Assembly: GCF_031801495.1 (NCBI RefSeq)
Contig: NZ_JAOEGC010000002.1
Location: 124,001 to 188,000 of the forward strand
Origin: Agrobacterium tumefaciens_K
GTDB lineage: Bacteria; Pseudomonadota; Alphaproteobacteria; Rhizobiales; Rhizobiaceae
Length of the DNA: 64,000 nt
Direction of reading: 5' to 3'
Within the stretch, counting starts at the first letter, position 1, and each line of letters opens with the position of its first letter. Below the pieces are notes generated by a model. It was given only the letters and a program-made list of their open reading frames with translations, was not told the origin of the DNA and did no database searches. Shown here in pieces: positions 51,682 to 60,469 of the stretch. The position numbers were made by a program, and so were the translations under genes.

Positions 51682-52767
51682 ATGCGTTCATCGGCTGTGT
51701 CAGCACTTTTCTTCAGTTGCCTTATTCTCGGCGGCTGCACGTCCAGTTCGGGACCGGAAAGCCTGATGGCAGGGATTCCCTCAAAGGAGACGACCAGTTC
51801 GGTAACGCCATCATCGCCGGTGCCGCAGGCGAATGTGGGCTCGGAACCGATCAAGGCGCAGCCCCGCCAGGAGGTTCTGGCCTGGGGCGGACCCGTGCCG
51901 GACGAGCCGAGAGCCTTTTCTGCCATAACGCCGCAGGCGACCTTGCCACAGGCCGCGCCGGAAATTGCTCATCCAGCCATGCCGGATGTGGGAATGGCGC
52001 GCCCGGCGGAGCGTCCGGTTCAGCTCGCTATGGCTGCCTCTCCCGCCGCCGCAGCCGGGGCACAGGCTCGCTCGCGTGTCTTCCGGTCCAGTTTCAGCGA
52101 CGCAAAGCCGATCAATTTCGGTAAGGTCCAGCCGCGTCATTTCCAGGTGCATGGCGTCGACGTCTCTCGCTGGCAGGGCAATATCGACTGGCCTATGCTG
52201 AGAACGCGCGGCGCGAACTTTGCGTTCATCAAGGCGACGGATGGTGGAGATCATCTCGATCCGATGTTCCGCACCAACTGGCAGCGTGCGAAGCAGGCCG
52301 GCATACGTCGCGGCGCTTACCATTTCTTCTACTGGTGCCGCCCGGCAAGCCATCAGGCGGAATGGTTCATTCGCAACGTGCCGCGTGATCCCGATGCGCT
52401 GCCGCCGGTGATCGACGTGGAATATAACGGCGAGTCGAGCTGCAAGATGCGCCTGCCACGCGCCAAGGTGCTGGAAAAGATGCAGGTCTTCATGGACATG
52501 CTGGAACGCCATTACGGCCAGCGTCCCATCATTTATACTGCACCTGACTTCTACAAGGATCACCTGTCCGGCGAGTTCCAGAACTATCCATTCTGGTTGC
52601 GCGCCGTGGCCCAGCACCCATCCAAGGTCTATCCGGATCGCAAGTGGCTGTTCTGGCAGTATTCCGGTTCCGGACTTTCACACGGCGTCGAAGGCAAAAT
52701 CGACCTGAATGTCTTCAACGGCAGCGAGGACGCCTGGCACCGTTGGCTCGGCCGCAGCGCAAGCTAA
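51682..52767 (+). CDS. GH25-family lysozyme-like lipoprotein
   Basis: 361 residues with a lipoprotein signal (SALFFSCLILGGC, lipobox LGGC). A Pro/Ala/Ser-rich linker runs to about residue 150. The glycoside hydrolase 25 domain follows: HGVDVSRWQGNIDWPMLRTR with the first catalytic Asp, then FAFIKATDGGDHLD, YHFFYWCRPASHQAEWF and the acidic VIDVEYNGES. Such enzymes cut peptidoglycan glycan strands, probably at the outer membrane or in the periplasm. It stands alone, with the exporter gene convergent and 17 bp away. Confidence 0.88.
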   Translation: MRSSAVSALFFSCLILGGCTSSSGPESLMAGIPSKETTSSVTPSSPVPQANVGSEPIKAQPRQEVLAWGGPVPDEPRAFSAITPQATLPQAAPEIAHPAMPDVGMARPAERPVQLAMAASPAAAAGAQARSRVFRSSFSDAKPINFGKVQPRHFQVHGVDVSRWQGNIDWPMLRTRGANFAFIKATDGGDHLDPMFRTNWQRAKQAGIRRGAYHFFYWCRPASHQAEWFIRNVPRDPDALPPVIDVEYNGESSCKMRLPRAKVLEKMQVFMDMLERHYGQRPIIYTAPDFYKDHLSGEFQNYPFWLRAVAQHPSKVYPDRKWLFWQYSGSGLSHGVEGKIDLNVFNGSEDAWHRWLGRSAS

Positions 52768-52783
52768 AGATAAGTTTTCCTGC

Positions 52784-53659
52784 TCAGCGGGCGAATTTTC
52801 TGGCGCCCGCGACACAGGCGACTACCGCGAAGGTAACCGCGATCATGGTGATGCTGACGGTTTCACCAAGCAGGGTGGCCGCCAGCACCAGCCCGAAGAA
52901 TGGTTGCAGGAGTTGCAGCTGCCCGACTGCGGCAATGCCGCCAAGCGCCAGCCCGCGATACCAGAACACGAAGCCGATGAGCATGCTGAACAGCGAGACA
53001 TAGGCAAGTCCACCCCAAGCCGATGCCCCGATGCCGTGCAACGAGTACGGCATGGTCAGCATGGAGAGGATCAGCATTACCGGTAGCGAGAGCACCAGCG
53101 CCCATGAAATGACCTGCCAACCGCCCAGCGTTCGGGAAAGTACGGCCCCTTCGGCGTAACCAAGCCCGCAGACGAGAATGGCTGCCAGCATCAGAAGATC
53201 GCCGTAGAACGACGTCTCAAGCCCGGTTGCGATGGAGTTCGACAGGGAAAATCCTGCAACCAGCAAGCTTCCCAGGCATGAAAATACCCAGAAAGCCGGG
53301 CGAGGGCGCTCTCCACCACGCAGCACTGCGAAAATGGCAGTTGCCAGCGGCAGCAGCCCGACGAACACGATGGAATGCGCCGCCGTGACATGGCGGAGCG
53401 CAAGTGCGGTGAGGAGAGGAAATCCGACCACGACACCGAGCGAAACGACGGCAAGAGAAATCATGTTGCTGCGCGACGGGCGTTTTTCCCGAAACATCAG
53501 AAGTAGAGCCAGAGCCAGAACGCCCGCAATGCTTGCGCGGACAACGGTCAGGAAGACGGGATCGAAATCCATGATCGCCAGTCGTGTGGCGGGTAGGGAA
53601 CCGCTGAAAATCACCACGCCGATAAAGCCGCTCAACCAACCGCTTGTTATTCTGCTCAT
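52784..53659 (-). CDS. EamA/DMT-superfamily transporter
   Basis: 291 residues, ten helices in two EamA repeats: VVIFSGSLPATRLAIMDFDP at the N-terminus and a second half with LGGIAAVGQLQLLQPFFGLV and ATLLGETVS. It is a probable metabolite exporter. It is divergent from a MocR-type regulator across about 105 bp containing two dyads, a common arrangement in which the regulator controls the transporter. Substrate is unknown. Confidence 0.85.
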   Translation of the reverse strand: MSRITSGWLSGFIGVVIFSGSLPATRLAIMDFDPVFLTVVRASIAGVLALALLLMFREKRPSRSNMISLAVVSLGVVVGFPLLTALALRHVTAAHSIVFVGLLPLATAIFAVLRGGERPRPAFWVFSCLGSLLVAGFSLSNSIATGLETSFYGDLLMLAAILVCGLGYAEGAVLSRTLGGWQVISWALVLSLPVMLILSMLTMPYSLHGIGASAWGGLAYVSLFSMLIGFVFWYRGLALGGIAAVGQLQLLQPFFGLVLAATLLGETVSITMIAVTFAVVACVAGARKFAR

Positions 53660-53724
53660 AACCCGTCTCCTGTCTCTTTACCTCCTTGCTACGGAACAGG
53701 TGGAACAGACAGTGACAGTGGTAT

Positions 53725-53762
53725 ACAGTTTGAAGAAACTGTTATGGTGTATTGGGCAATAC
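53725..53762. promoter_or_regulatory. Two dyads in the exporter-MocR divergent region
   Basis: ACAGTTT-GAAG-AAACTGT (53725-53742) is a perfect 7-bp inverted repeat. GTATT-GGGC-AATAC (53749-53762) is a second, ending two bases before the regulator ATG. They are candidate operators for the MocR protein, both close enough to block its own translation start region. Confidence 0.55.
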
Positions 53763-53764
53763 AG

Positions 53765-55168
53765 ATGGACAAGAGCGTTGAGGGAGCGGCAGTCTCCGGT
53801 ACGTTGATAGAAACTGTCATGACGAGCATCCATCAACGCATTGCCGCGCGAAGCCTCGTCCCCGGCGCCAGACTGCCCTCCGTCAGGCTGCTGGCGAAAT
53901 CCATGCGGGTGTCAACCTCGACCGTTGTCGAGGCCTATGATCGCCTTGTCGCAGATGGCACGCTACGTTCGCGGCCGGGATCCGGCTTTTATGTGGCGGG
54001 TCCGCTTGCACCGCTGTCGCTTGCCAAGATGGCGCCACGGATGGAGAGAGCAGTGGATCCTTTGTGGGTTTCGCGGCAGGCGCTTGATGATGCTCCCGGT
54101 TTTGCCAAGCCTGGTTGTGGCTGGCTGCCGCCGTCCTGGTTGCCGGAGGCGGCGTTGAGGCGTGCCGCAAGGGGCATTGCTCGTGCCGATACCGCCTTGC
54201 TGACGGAATATGCAAGCCCGATGGGCCTTCTGCCGTTGCGCCAGCTCCTGTCGCGCAGGCTCGACCATACCGGCATTCAGGCTGGTGCGCATCAGATCGT
54301 GCTGACGGAATCCGGGACACAGGCAATCGATCTTCTCTGCCGTTTCCTGCTGCAACCCGGTGATACGGTGATCGTCGACGACCCCTGTTACTTCAACTTT
54401 CATGCCTTGCTGAGGGCGCACCGCGTGAATACCGTTGGTGTTCCCTATACGCCGACGGGACCGGATCTGGCGCTTTTCGAGCAGGCATTGCTGGAACACC
54501 AGCCACGCCTCTACATCACCAATTCTGCTGTGCATAATCCAACCGGTGCCTCGCTGTCCCCCGTCACCGCTCATCGTGTTCTGCTTCTGGCTGAGCGGGC
54601 CGGGCTGACGATCATCGAGGACGACATTTTCGCGGATTTCGAAACGCGGCCATCACCGCGTCTGGCGGCCTTTGATGGGCTGAATCGTGTGGTCCAGATC
54701 GGCAGCTTCTCGAAAACTCTTTCTGCATCCGTGCGGTGCGGATTTATCGCCGCGCCGGAGGCCTGGGTGGAGCCGTTGATCGACCTGAAGATAGCCACAT
54801 CTTTCGGTGGAGGCCATTTTTCCGAGGCCCTGGTTCTGTCCCTCCTGAAGGACGGCAGTTACCGCAAGCATATGGAAGCCCTGAGACATCGGCTGCGTCT
54901 TGCCATGGTGGATGTATCGACACGTTTGAAAGCCTTGGGCTGCATGCCATGGATCGAGCCGGACGCAGGAATTTTCTTGTGGTGCCGTCTGCCGGATGGT
55001 GCAGATGCGGCGGCGGTTGCGAAACGGGCGCTTGCGCACAATGTCGTGCTGGCTCCCGGCAATGTCTTCAGCCTGTCGCAGGGCGCCGCCCGTTTCATGC
55101 GGTTCAACGTTGCCCAGATGTCCGATCCGAGGCTGACGACGGTTTTGCAGCAGTCGCTTCAGGGTTAA
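53765..55168 (+). CDS. MocR-type GntR regulator with aminotransferase domain
   Basis: 467 residues from MDKSVEGAAVSGTLIETVMT; an earlier ATG at 53744 lies inside the operator-like dyads. The GntR winged helix (SIHQRIAARSLVPGARLPSV, LAKSMRVSTSTVVEAYDRLV) is joined to a class I aminotransferase-like domain with YASPMGLLPLRQLLSRRL, NPTGASLSPVTAHRVLLLAE and the PLP lysine in IGSFSKTLSASVRCGFI. Such proteins sense PLP or amino compounds. The divergent exporter is the probable target. Confidence 0.9.
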   Translation: MDKSVEGAAVSGTLIETVMTSIHQRIAARSLVPGARLPSVRLLAKSMRVSTSTVVEAYDRLVADGTLRSRPGSGFYVAGPLAPLSLAKMAPRMERAVDPLWVSRQALDDAPGFAKPGCGWLPPSWLPEAALRRAARGIARADTALLTEYASPMGLLPLRQLLSRRLDHTGIQAGAHQIVLTESGTQAIDLLCRFLLQPGDTVIVDDPCYFNFHALLRAHRVNTVGVPYTPTGPDLALFEQALLEHQPRLYITNSAVHNPTGASLSPVTAHRVLLLAERAGLTIIEDDIFADFETRPSPRLAAFDGLNRVVQIGSFSKTLSASVRCGFIAAPEAWVEPLIDLKIATSFGGGHFSEALVLSLLKDGSYRKHMEALRHRLRLAMVDVSTRLKALGCMPWIEPDAGIFLWCRLPDGADAAAVAKRALAHNVVLAPGNVFSLSQGAARFMRFNVAQMSDPRLTTVLQQSLQG

Positions 55169-55272
55169 CCGATTGCGTGGGCCTTTTCCGCTTTTTGTGA
55201 GTACGCGGAAACGAAATGGAACAAAATCTTGTGAACGCCGTTTTCCCCTCAGAGTGAAGAGGAGGAAATGCA

Positions 55273-55596
55273 ATGACATTTGATCCCGGCAACCCACGTC
55301 CGGAACGAGATCTTCGCCCGGAAGTCAATATTACCAATGAACCGCGTGACCGCATGTCGTGGACGCCATGGCTTGCGGTGATTGTTGTTGTGCTGGTTGG
55401 CATCTTCGCCTGGTCGCAGATGAGCGGCCCGACGACCGATCCGGCCACCACGTCTTCAACAACGCCGCCGGCCGTGACCGATCAGGCTCCGGCCCCGGCT
55501 CCCATGACGCCGACAGCACCAGCCACGCCGCCGGCCAACGATGCCGCACCAGCCCCTGCAACGCCTGGCACTGGCGGCACCCAGACACAGCCTTAA
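55273..55596 (+). CDS. Small membrane-anchored protein with Pro/Ala/Thr-rich tail
   Basis: 107 residues with an excellent AGAGGAGG ribosome site. A charged N-terminus (about 30 residues) is followed by one helix (WTPWLAVIVVVLVGIFAWSQ) and a low-complexity tail of Pro, Ala, Thr and Gly. Single-pass, tail probably periplasmic. I recognise no family and offer no function. It ends before a very strong terminator, so it is a single-gene transcript. The 104 bp upstream contain a TTTCCGC/GCGGAAA stem that may end the MocR transcript. Confidence 0.7.
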   Translation: MTFDPGNPRPERDLRPEVNITNEPRDRMSWTPWLAVIVVVLVGIFAWSQMSGPTTDPATTSSTTPPAVTDQAPAPAPMTPTAPATPPANDAAPAPATPGTGGTQTQP

Positions 55597-55617
55597 AGGG
55601 CTTCTAAGTATGACCAG

Positions 55618-55653
55618 AATAACCGCTTGCCTTCGGGCAGGCGGTTATTTTTA
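55618..55653 (+). terminator. Rho-independent terminator with UUCG loop
   Basis: AATAACCGC-TTGCC (55618-55631) pairs with GGCAG-GCGGTTATT (55636-55649) around a TTCG loop, followed by TTTAT. It serves the small membrane protein gene and may also act on the convergent AraC gene. Confidence 0.9.
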
Positions 55654-55686
55654 TGGAGCGCTCCTGTCGTCAGAGAATGAAAGCGC

Positions 55687-56538
55687 TCAGTGTGAGGTGA
55701 GACTGAGCCAGCGCCCCGGTGTTATCCCGAAAGCACCTTTGAAATGGCGGGTAAAATGTGCCTGATCCGCAAAGCCGCAGGCGAATGCGGTTTCGGCCAG
55801 ACCGGCACCCGTCGCCATGATGGCCTTGCTCTTCTCAAGACGTCGCATGATGAGATAGCGGTGCGGGCTGGTCGAGAGTATCGCGCGGAACTGGCGCGAA
55901 AGCGTAAAGCGGTCCAGACCGCTGATCATTTCGAGGTCGTCGGAACTGACGACGCGGTGGCTGTTTTCACACAGATAATCACGGCAGCGTAACACGGCCG
56001 CCCGGTCAATCTGTCTGGTTCTCCGAGCCTTTCCGTCCGAATGTTTCCAGAGAAGGTCGGCCAGCCGCGATTGCCAGTCGGCGAGCTGGAGGTCGGTCGG
56101 CTTCTGATCCAGATTGCCGAGAGCTTCCACAAGACATCGCCTGAACGCCTCATCTTCTATGACCGGGCTTTTTGCGAAGGGCAGCGCATCGTGATGATCG
56201 GCGGCGGCGATCATCCATTCCGGCGGCAGGTATAGCATCCTGTAATGCAGTCCTTCGTCCGTACCTGCACCGCCATCGTGAACCTCGTCTGGATGCAGCA
56301 CAATGATGTTGCCCGGCGCGCTGTAACGGGATTGTCCGCGGTAGGAAAATGTCTGTATGCCGGAAATCGTCACCCCCAGCGCATAGGTGTCGTGACGATG
56401 CGGAGAATAGGCGTTGCCGTGAAACCGGGCATCGATGCGCTCGATCCCTCCGCTCGCTGGCGCACGCACAATGCCCTCAAAGCTGCACGAACGTTCAAGA
56501 TCGTCGGCGCCGCGCGGGTCTAGGATTGGCTCTTTCAT
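55687..56538 (-). CDS. AraC-family transcriptional regulator
   Basis: 283 residues from MKEPILDPRGADDLERSCSF; an upstream frame to 56610 lies over the divergent gene's start. An N-terminal cupin-like AraC ligand domain has YSPHRHDTYALGVTISGIQT and LHPDEVHDGGAG. The C-terminal double HTH runs from about 180: RCRDYLCENSHRVVSSDDLE and FACGFADQAHFTRHFKGAFG, ending ITPGRW. It is divergent from the DUF2000 gene with 23 bp between, so it probably controls that gene. Confidence 0.88.
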   Translation of the reverse strand: MKEPILDPRGADDLERSCSFEGIVRAPASGGIERIDARFHGNAYSPHRHDTYALGVTISGIQTFSYRGQSRYSAPGNIIVLHPDEVHDGGAGTDEGLHYRMLYLPPEWMIAAADHHDALPFAKSPVIEDEAFRRCLVEALGNLDQKPTDLQLADWQSRLADLLWKHSDGKARRTRQIDRAAVLRCRDYLCENSHRVVSSDDLEMISGLDRFTLSRQFRAILSTSPHRYLIMRRLEKSKAIMATGAGLAETAFACGFADQAHFTRHFKGAFGITPGRWLSLTSH

Positions 56539-56561
56539 AAACGCAACCGGATTGAGTTCGC

Positions 56562-56969
56562 ATGTTCGATACCAAGATCGCCATTGTCCTTCGGGATGAC
56601 CTTGCCACATGGCAAAAACTGAATGTTACCGCATTCCTCATGTCCGGAATTGTCGCCCAGACACCTGATGTCATCGGTGAACCATACCGCGATGGCGCGG
56701 GTAACGTCTATAACCCTTTGTCCGTCCAGCCGGTTGTGGTGACGGCTGCGGATCAGGAAACCCTGCGGAAAATCCACGGCCGCTCGCTTGAGCGTGACGT
56801 CGTGACCTCACTCTACATCGAGGAGATGTTCTCCACCGGCCACGACGCTGCCAACCGGCAGGTGTTTTCAGAGTTTTCGCCTGACAACGCCAGGGTCGTT
56901 GGCATCGGCGTCCGCGCCGATAAAAAGATCGTCGACAAGATCACCAAGGGCGCGAAACTGCACGCCTGA
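56562..56969 (+). CDS. DUF2000 family protein
   Basis: 135 residues. The pattern MFDTKIAIVLRDDLATWQKL, NVTAFLMSGIVAQTPDVIGE and PDNARVVGIGVRADKKIVDK matches DUF2000, a PTH2-like fold of unknown function. It is divergent from an AraC-type regulator, a frequent pairing for these genes, and convergent with lepA behind a strong terminator. Start at the ATG 23 bp from the regulator start leaves little room for a promoter, so the regulator and promoter elements must overlap. Confidence 0.85.
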   Translation: MFDTKIAIVLRDDLATWQKLNVTAFLMSGIVAQTPDVIGEPYRDGAGNVYNPLSVQPVVVTAADQETLRKIHGRSLERDVVTSLYIEEMFSTGHDAANRQVFSEFSPDNARVVGIGVRADKKIVDKITKGAKLHA

Positions 56970-56985
56970 GACAAAGCCGGAAACG

Positions 56986-57009
56986 AAAAGGGGAGGCAAA
57001 GCCTCCCCT
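56986..57009 (-). terminator. Rho-independent terminator of lepA
   Basis: On the minus strand AGGGGAGGC (57009-57001) pairs with GCCTCCCCT (56997-56989) around TTT and is followed by TTTCG. It lies 27 bp past the lepA stop. Confidence 0.88.
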
Positions 57010-57036
57010 GTCGATATTCCGATGAAAGTTTTTCTC

Positions 57037-58863
57037 TCACTCGTCGTTCATCTTCAAAGCGGCGATAAAGGCTTCCTGCGGTATTTCCACCTTGCCGAAC
57101 TGGCGCATGCGCTTTTTGCCTTCCTTCTGCTTGTCCAGAAGTTTGCGCTTGCGGGTGGCGTCGCCGCCGTAGCACTTGGCTGTCACGTCCTTGCGCAGCG
57201 CGCGCACGGTTTCGCGTGCGATCACCTTGCCGCCGATGGCTGCCTGGATCGGGATCTGGAACATGTGCGGCGGAATGAGTTCCTTCAACTTTTCGCACAT
57301 GCCGCGGCCACGGCGGTCCGCCGCAGAGCGGTGAACCAGCATGGAGAGCGCATCGACCGGATCGCCGTTGACGAGGATCGACATCTTGACCAGATCACCT
57401 GCGCGATAGTCGATGATGTTGTAGTCGAAAGAGGCGTAACCCTTGGAGATGGATTTCAGGCGATCGTAGAAGTCGAACACCACTTCGTTGAGCGGCAGTT
57501 CGTAGGTGATCATGGCACGGTTGCCGACATAGGTCAGTTCCGTCTGAAGGCCGCGACGGTCCTGACAGAGCTTCAGAATGCCGCCGAGATATTCGTCCGG
57601 CGTCATGATCGTCGCCTTGATCCACGGCTCGCGGATTTCCTTGATCTTCACCACGTCCGGCATGTCGGCCGGGTTGTGAAGTTCCTTTTCCGTGCCGTCC
57701 GTCAGCGTCATCTCATAGACAACGGAAGGGGCGGTTGCGACCAGATCGAGATTGAACTCGCGCTCGAGGCGTTCCTGAATGATCTCGAGGTGCAGCAGGC
57801 CAAGGAAGCCGCAACGGAAACCGAAGCCCAGAGCAGCGGACGATTCCATTTCGTAGGAGAAGGAGGCGTCGTTCAGTCGAAGCTTGCCCACCGCGGCGCG
57901 CAAATCTTCGAAGTCCGCAGCATCGACCGGGAAGAGGCCGCAGAACACCACGGGCTGGGCGGGTTTGAAGCCGGGAAGAGCCTGCGCCGTCGGGCGCTTG
58001 TCGTCGGTGATCGTATCGCCGACACGCGTATCGGCAACTTCCTTGATCGAGGCGGTGATGAAGCCGATCTCGCCAGGGCCGAGGCTATCGACAGTGACCA
58101 TCTTCGGCGTCAGTACGCCGACGCGTTCCACACCGTACTTGGCCCCGGTGTCCATCATGCGGATCTGCTGGCCCTTGCTCAGCACGCCGTCGATGACGCG
58201 CACGAGAACCATGACACCGAGATAGGTATCGTACCAGCTGTCGACCAGCAGGGCCTTCAACGGCGCGCTCTCGCCACCTTCGCTCTTCGGTGGCGGCAGC
58301 TTGTGGACGATGGCTTCGAGAACATCGGGAATGCCAAGACCCGTCTTGGCCGAAATCAACACAGCTTCGGATGCGTCGATGCCGATCACTTCCTCGATCT
58401 GTTCCTTGATGCGGTCCGGTTCTGCCGCAGGCAGGTCCACCTTGTTGAGCACGGTGACGAGTTCATGATTGTTGTCGATCGCCTGATAGACGTTCGCAAG
58501 CGTCTGAGCTTCCACACCCTGCGATGCGTCGACCACCAGCAGAGAGCCTTCGCAGGCCGAAAGCGAGCGGGACACTTCGTAGGCGAAGTCGACGTGACCG
58601 GGCGTGTCGATAAGGTTCAGCACATAGGTTTCGCCGTTGTTCGCCTTGTAATGCAGGCGCACGGTCTGTGCCTTGATGGTGATGCCACGCTCGCGCTCGA
58701 TATCCATCGAATCGAGAACCTGTTCCGACATGTCGCGTTCGGCAAGGCCGCCCGTCGACTGGATCAACCGGTCGGCCAGCGTCGATTTGCCATGATCGAT
58801 GTGGGCAACGATCGAGAAGTTGCGGATATGGTCCAGGGGCGTGCGGGTCGAATTTGTGCTCAT
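57037..58863 (-). CDS. lepA: LepA (EF4), ribosome-associated elongation factor GTPase
   Basis: 608 residues from MSTNSTRTPLDHIRNFSIVA; an eight-codon longer start exists. Translation GTPase motifs are G1 AHIDHGKST, G3 DTPGHVDF and G4 NKVDLP. The EF-G-like domains III and V and the LepA-specific C-terminal domain (YDYNIIDYRAGDLVKMSILV-like, here FDYNIIDYRAGDLVKMSILV; GGDATRKRKLLDKQKEGKKR) are complete. LepA acts on stalled or initiating ribosomes. It is transcribed alone. Confidence 0.97.
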   Translation of the reverse strand: MSTNSTRTPLDHIRNFSIVAHIDHGKSTLADRLIQSTGGLAERDMSEQVLDSMDIERERGITIKAQTVRLHYKANNGETYVLNLIDTPGHVDFAYEVSRSLSACEGSLLVVDASQGVEAQTLANVYQAIDNNHELVTVLNKVDLPAAEPDRIKEQIEEVIGIDASEAVLISAKTGLGIPDVLEAIVHKLPPPKSEGGESAPLKALLVDSWYDTYLGVMVLVRVIDGVLSKGQQIRMMDTGAKYGVERVGVLTPKMVTVDSLGPGEIGFITASIKEVADTRVGDTITDDKRPTAQALPGFKPAQPVVFCGLFPVDAADFEDLRAAVGKLRLNDASFSYEMESSAALGFGFRCGFLGLLHLEIIQERLEREFNLDLVATAPSVVYEMTLTDGTEKELHNPADMPDVVKIKEIREPWIKATIMTPDEYLGGILKLCQDRRGLQTELTYVGNRAMITYELPLNEVVFDFYDRLKSISKGYASFDYNIIDYRAGDLVKMSILVNGDPVDALSMLVHRSAADRRGRGMCEKLKELIPPHMFQIPIQAAIGGKVIARETVRALRKDVTAKCYGGDATRKRKLLDKQKEGKKRMRQFGKVEIPQEAFIAALKMNDE

Positions 58864-58936
58864 GTTCCGCGCTATAGCAGGGGCCAATGAAGCCGCAAAG
58901 CGGGAATTTGGTTAAAAGCCCTTTAAATTGGGCTTT

Positions 58937-59806
58937 TCATCCTTCGAACTGCTCCGGCCAGTCGCGGCGGGTGGCGACCTGACCCTCGGTCCTGAGTTTT
59001 GCCACGGCGGCAAGATCGATATCGACGATGAGCAATGAACTTTGCGTCACCGCGTCGCTCTCGCTTTCCGCCACGATGCCGGAGGGCGGCATGCCGTAGT
59101 CCGAGGGGACATAAAGGGCAGCACGTCCGCGATTTTCATCGACGGCGGGCGACCACGGCGCTTCCCCGGCGGTGGGCGCGGACAAGACGGCATATTGGTT
59201 TTCCAGTGCACGCGCCTGTGCGCCGATGCGTACGCGGTAGGCGCCCGCCAGCGTATCGGTGCAGCTTGGCGCCAGAACGAGCTCCACGCCGAGTTCGGCC
59301 AGCTTGCGACCGAGCATCGGGAATTCGTTATCATAGCATATCAGGATACCGAGCTTGCCGAGGTCAGTGTCGAAAGCTTTCAGCCCTTCCACGCCGGCAT
59401 GGATATTCCATTGTTCCCGCTCGAAACGGGTCATGATCTGCTTGTCCTGATAGCCGATCAGTCCATCCGGCCCGAACAGCCAGGCGCGGTTGCGGAATTT
59501 TCCATCCGCATCCTTCACCGGCGCGCTGCCGGGCTGGAACAGGATCTGGTGTTGCCGGGCCAGTTCCTCGCAAAGCTCAACCCAGGAGGGGATCAGCGGC
59601 TGTATCTCTTCGATGGAGCGGTGCAGATCGGAATGTGCATCGGTGGGCAATTGCCCCGTCAGCGTCATCGCGGAATATTCCGGCAGCAGCAGAAGCTCCG
59701 CGCCCTTTTCCTTCGCCTCCCGCACGACCGCCGAAAGATGCGCCGCATAGGCGTCCCACGTCTCGATCAGTTCGATGGCATATTGGCTGGCGGCAAGTCT
59801 GGTCAT
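58937..59806 (-). CDS. Carbon-nitrogen hydrolase (nitrilase superfamily)
   Basis: 289 residues from MTRLAASQYAIELIETWDAY, whose ATG overlaps the GNAT stop by four bases; a longer frame upstream overlaps GNAT coding sequence. The nitrilase triad is Glu43 (LLPEYSAM), Lys122 (YQDKQIM) and Cys157 (LICYDNEFP). It hydrolyses an amide or nitrile of unknown identity in the cytosol. In some bacteria a GNAT domain and this nitrilase class are fused in one protein, so the overlap with the adjacent GNAT gene supports a joint function. Confidence 0.88.
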   Translation of the reverse strand: MTRLAASQYAIELIETWDAYAAHLSAVVREAKEKGAELLLLPEYSAMTLTGQLPTDAHSDLHRSIEEIQPLIPSWVELCEELARQHQILFQPGSAPVKDADGKFRNRAWLFGPDGLIGYQDKQIMTRFEREQWNIHAGVEGLKAFDTDLGKLGILICYDNEFPMLGRKLAELGVELVLAPSCTDTLAGAYRVRIGAQARALENQYAVLSAPTAGEAPWSPAVDENRGRAALYVPSDYGMPPSGIVAESESDAVTQSSLLIVDIDLAAVAKLRTEGQVATRRDWPEQFEG

Positions 59807-60411
59807 GGAACGACCCTTTTCATCCAGAAGGACAGCGGCTTTGCGCTTTTGGAGTTCTCGTCCAGATCCTGCCACGTAAAGGTCGTGTGCAGTTCGGGGT
59901 GATGGCGATAGCCCCGCTTCTCCCAGAAGGCATTCAGCGGCACATAGTCGACCGGGCGTCGCGGATGATCGGCCGGGCGTTCCACCGCGCAGAACGTGCA
60001 CCATTCCACGCCGCCGAGCCGTTTTGCGTGGGCTTCCCGCTCCTCGAAGAAACGCACGCCGACGCCTCGTCCGCGATAATCGTCCAGAAGCACGCTTTCG
60101 CCGAAGTAGAAGATGCGGTCAGGGTCGTATCCGGCCTTCAGGAATGGTGCCTTCACCTCGTCGGTTTCAACCGCCATCGGCATGCCGGTCGACATGCCCA
60201 CGACCTTGCCTCCGTCCAGCGCCAGCACGAAAACCGCGCCTTCCGCCTTGGCGTAGGTCGCCAGATACTCCCGCTCATGGTCCAGCGTCCCGTCATACAG
60301 ATACGGGAAGTCTCGGAAAACCGTTATGCGCAGATGCGCGAGGTCATCAAAATACGGAACGGCATCAATGCCGGAAAGGGACTTGATTTCGACGGTCATG
60401 GGCATTTTCAC
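59803..60411 (-). CDS. GNAT-family acetyltransferase, partner of the nitrilase
   Basis: 202 residues from MKMPMTVEIKSLSG (or four codons later). The GNAT fold is supported by the acetyl-CoA region ESVLLDDYRGRGVGVRFFEE, with the Arg-Gly-Arg-Gly loop, and a C-terminal NAFWEKRGYRHHPELHTTFT. The stop overlaps the nitrilase start as ATGA. Related fused GNAT-nitrilase proteins exist, which suggests the two act on one metabolite. Substrate unknown. Confidence 0.87.
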   Translation of the reverse strand: MKMPMTVEIKSLSGIDAVPYFDDLAHLRITVFRDFPYLYDGTLDHEREYLATYAKAEGAVFVLALDGGKVVGMSTGMPMAVETDEVKAPFLKAGYDPDRIFYFGESVLLDDYRGRGVGVRFFEEREAHAKRLGGVEWCTFCAVERPADHPRRPVDYVPLNAFWEKRGYRHHPELHTTFTWQDLDENSKSAKPLSFWMKRVVP

Positions 60412-60469
60412 TTTCGTTTCCGCTGGTTATACCGTCATGGAAAACCTGCGCAAGCATTGAACGGAGAAG

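Noticed and set aside
51423..51926. 167-codon minus-strand frame before and over the GH25 gene
   Set aside because: Overlaps the well-supported lipoprotein, with no start signal or family pattern.
56899..58890. 663-codon plus-strand open frame opposite lepA
   Set aside because: It is the antisense of lepA, with His/Arg/Asp-rich low-quality translation and no ribosome site; lepA itself is fully convincing.
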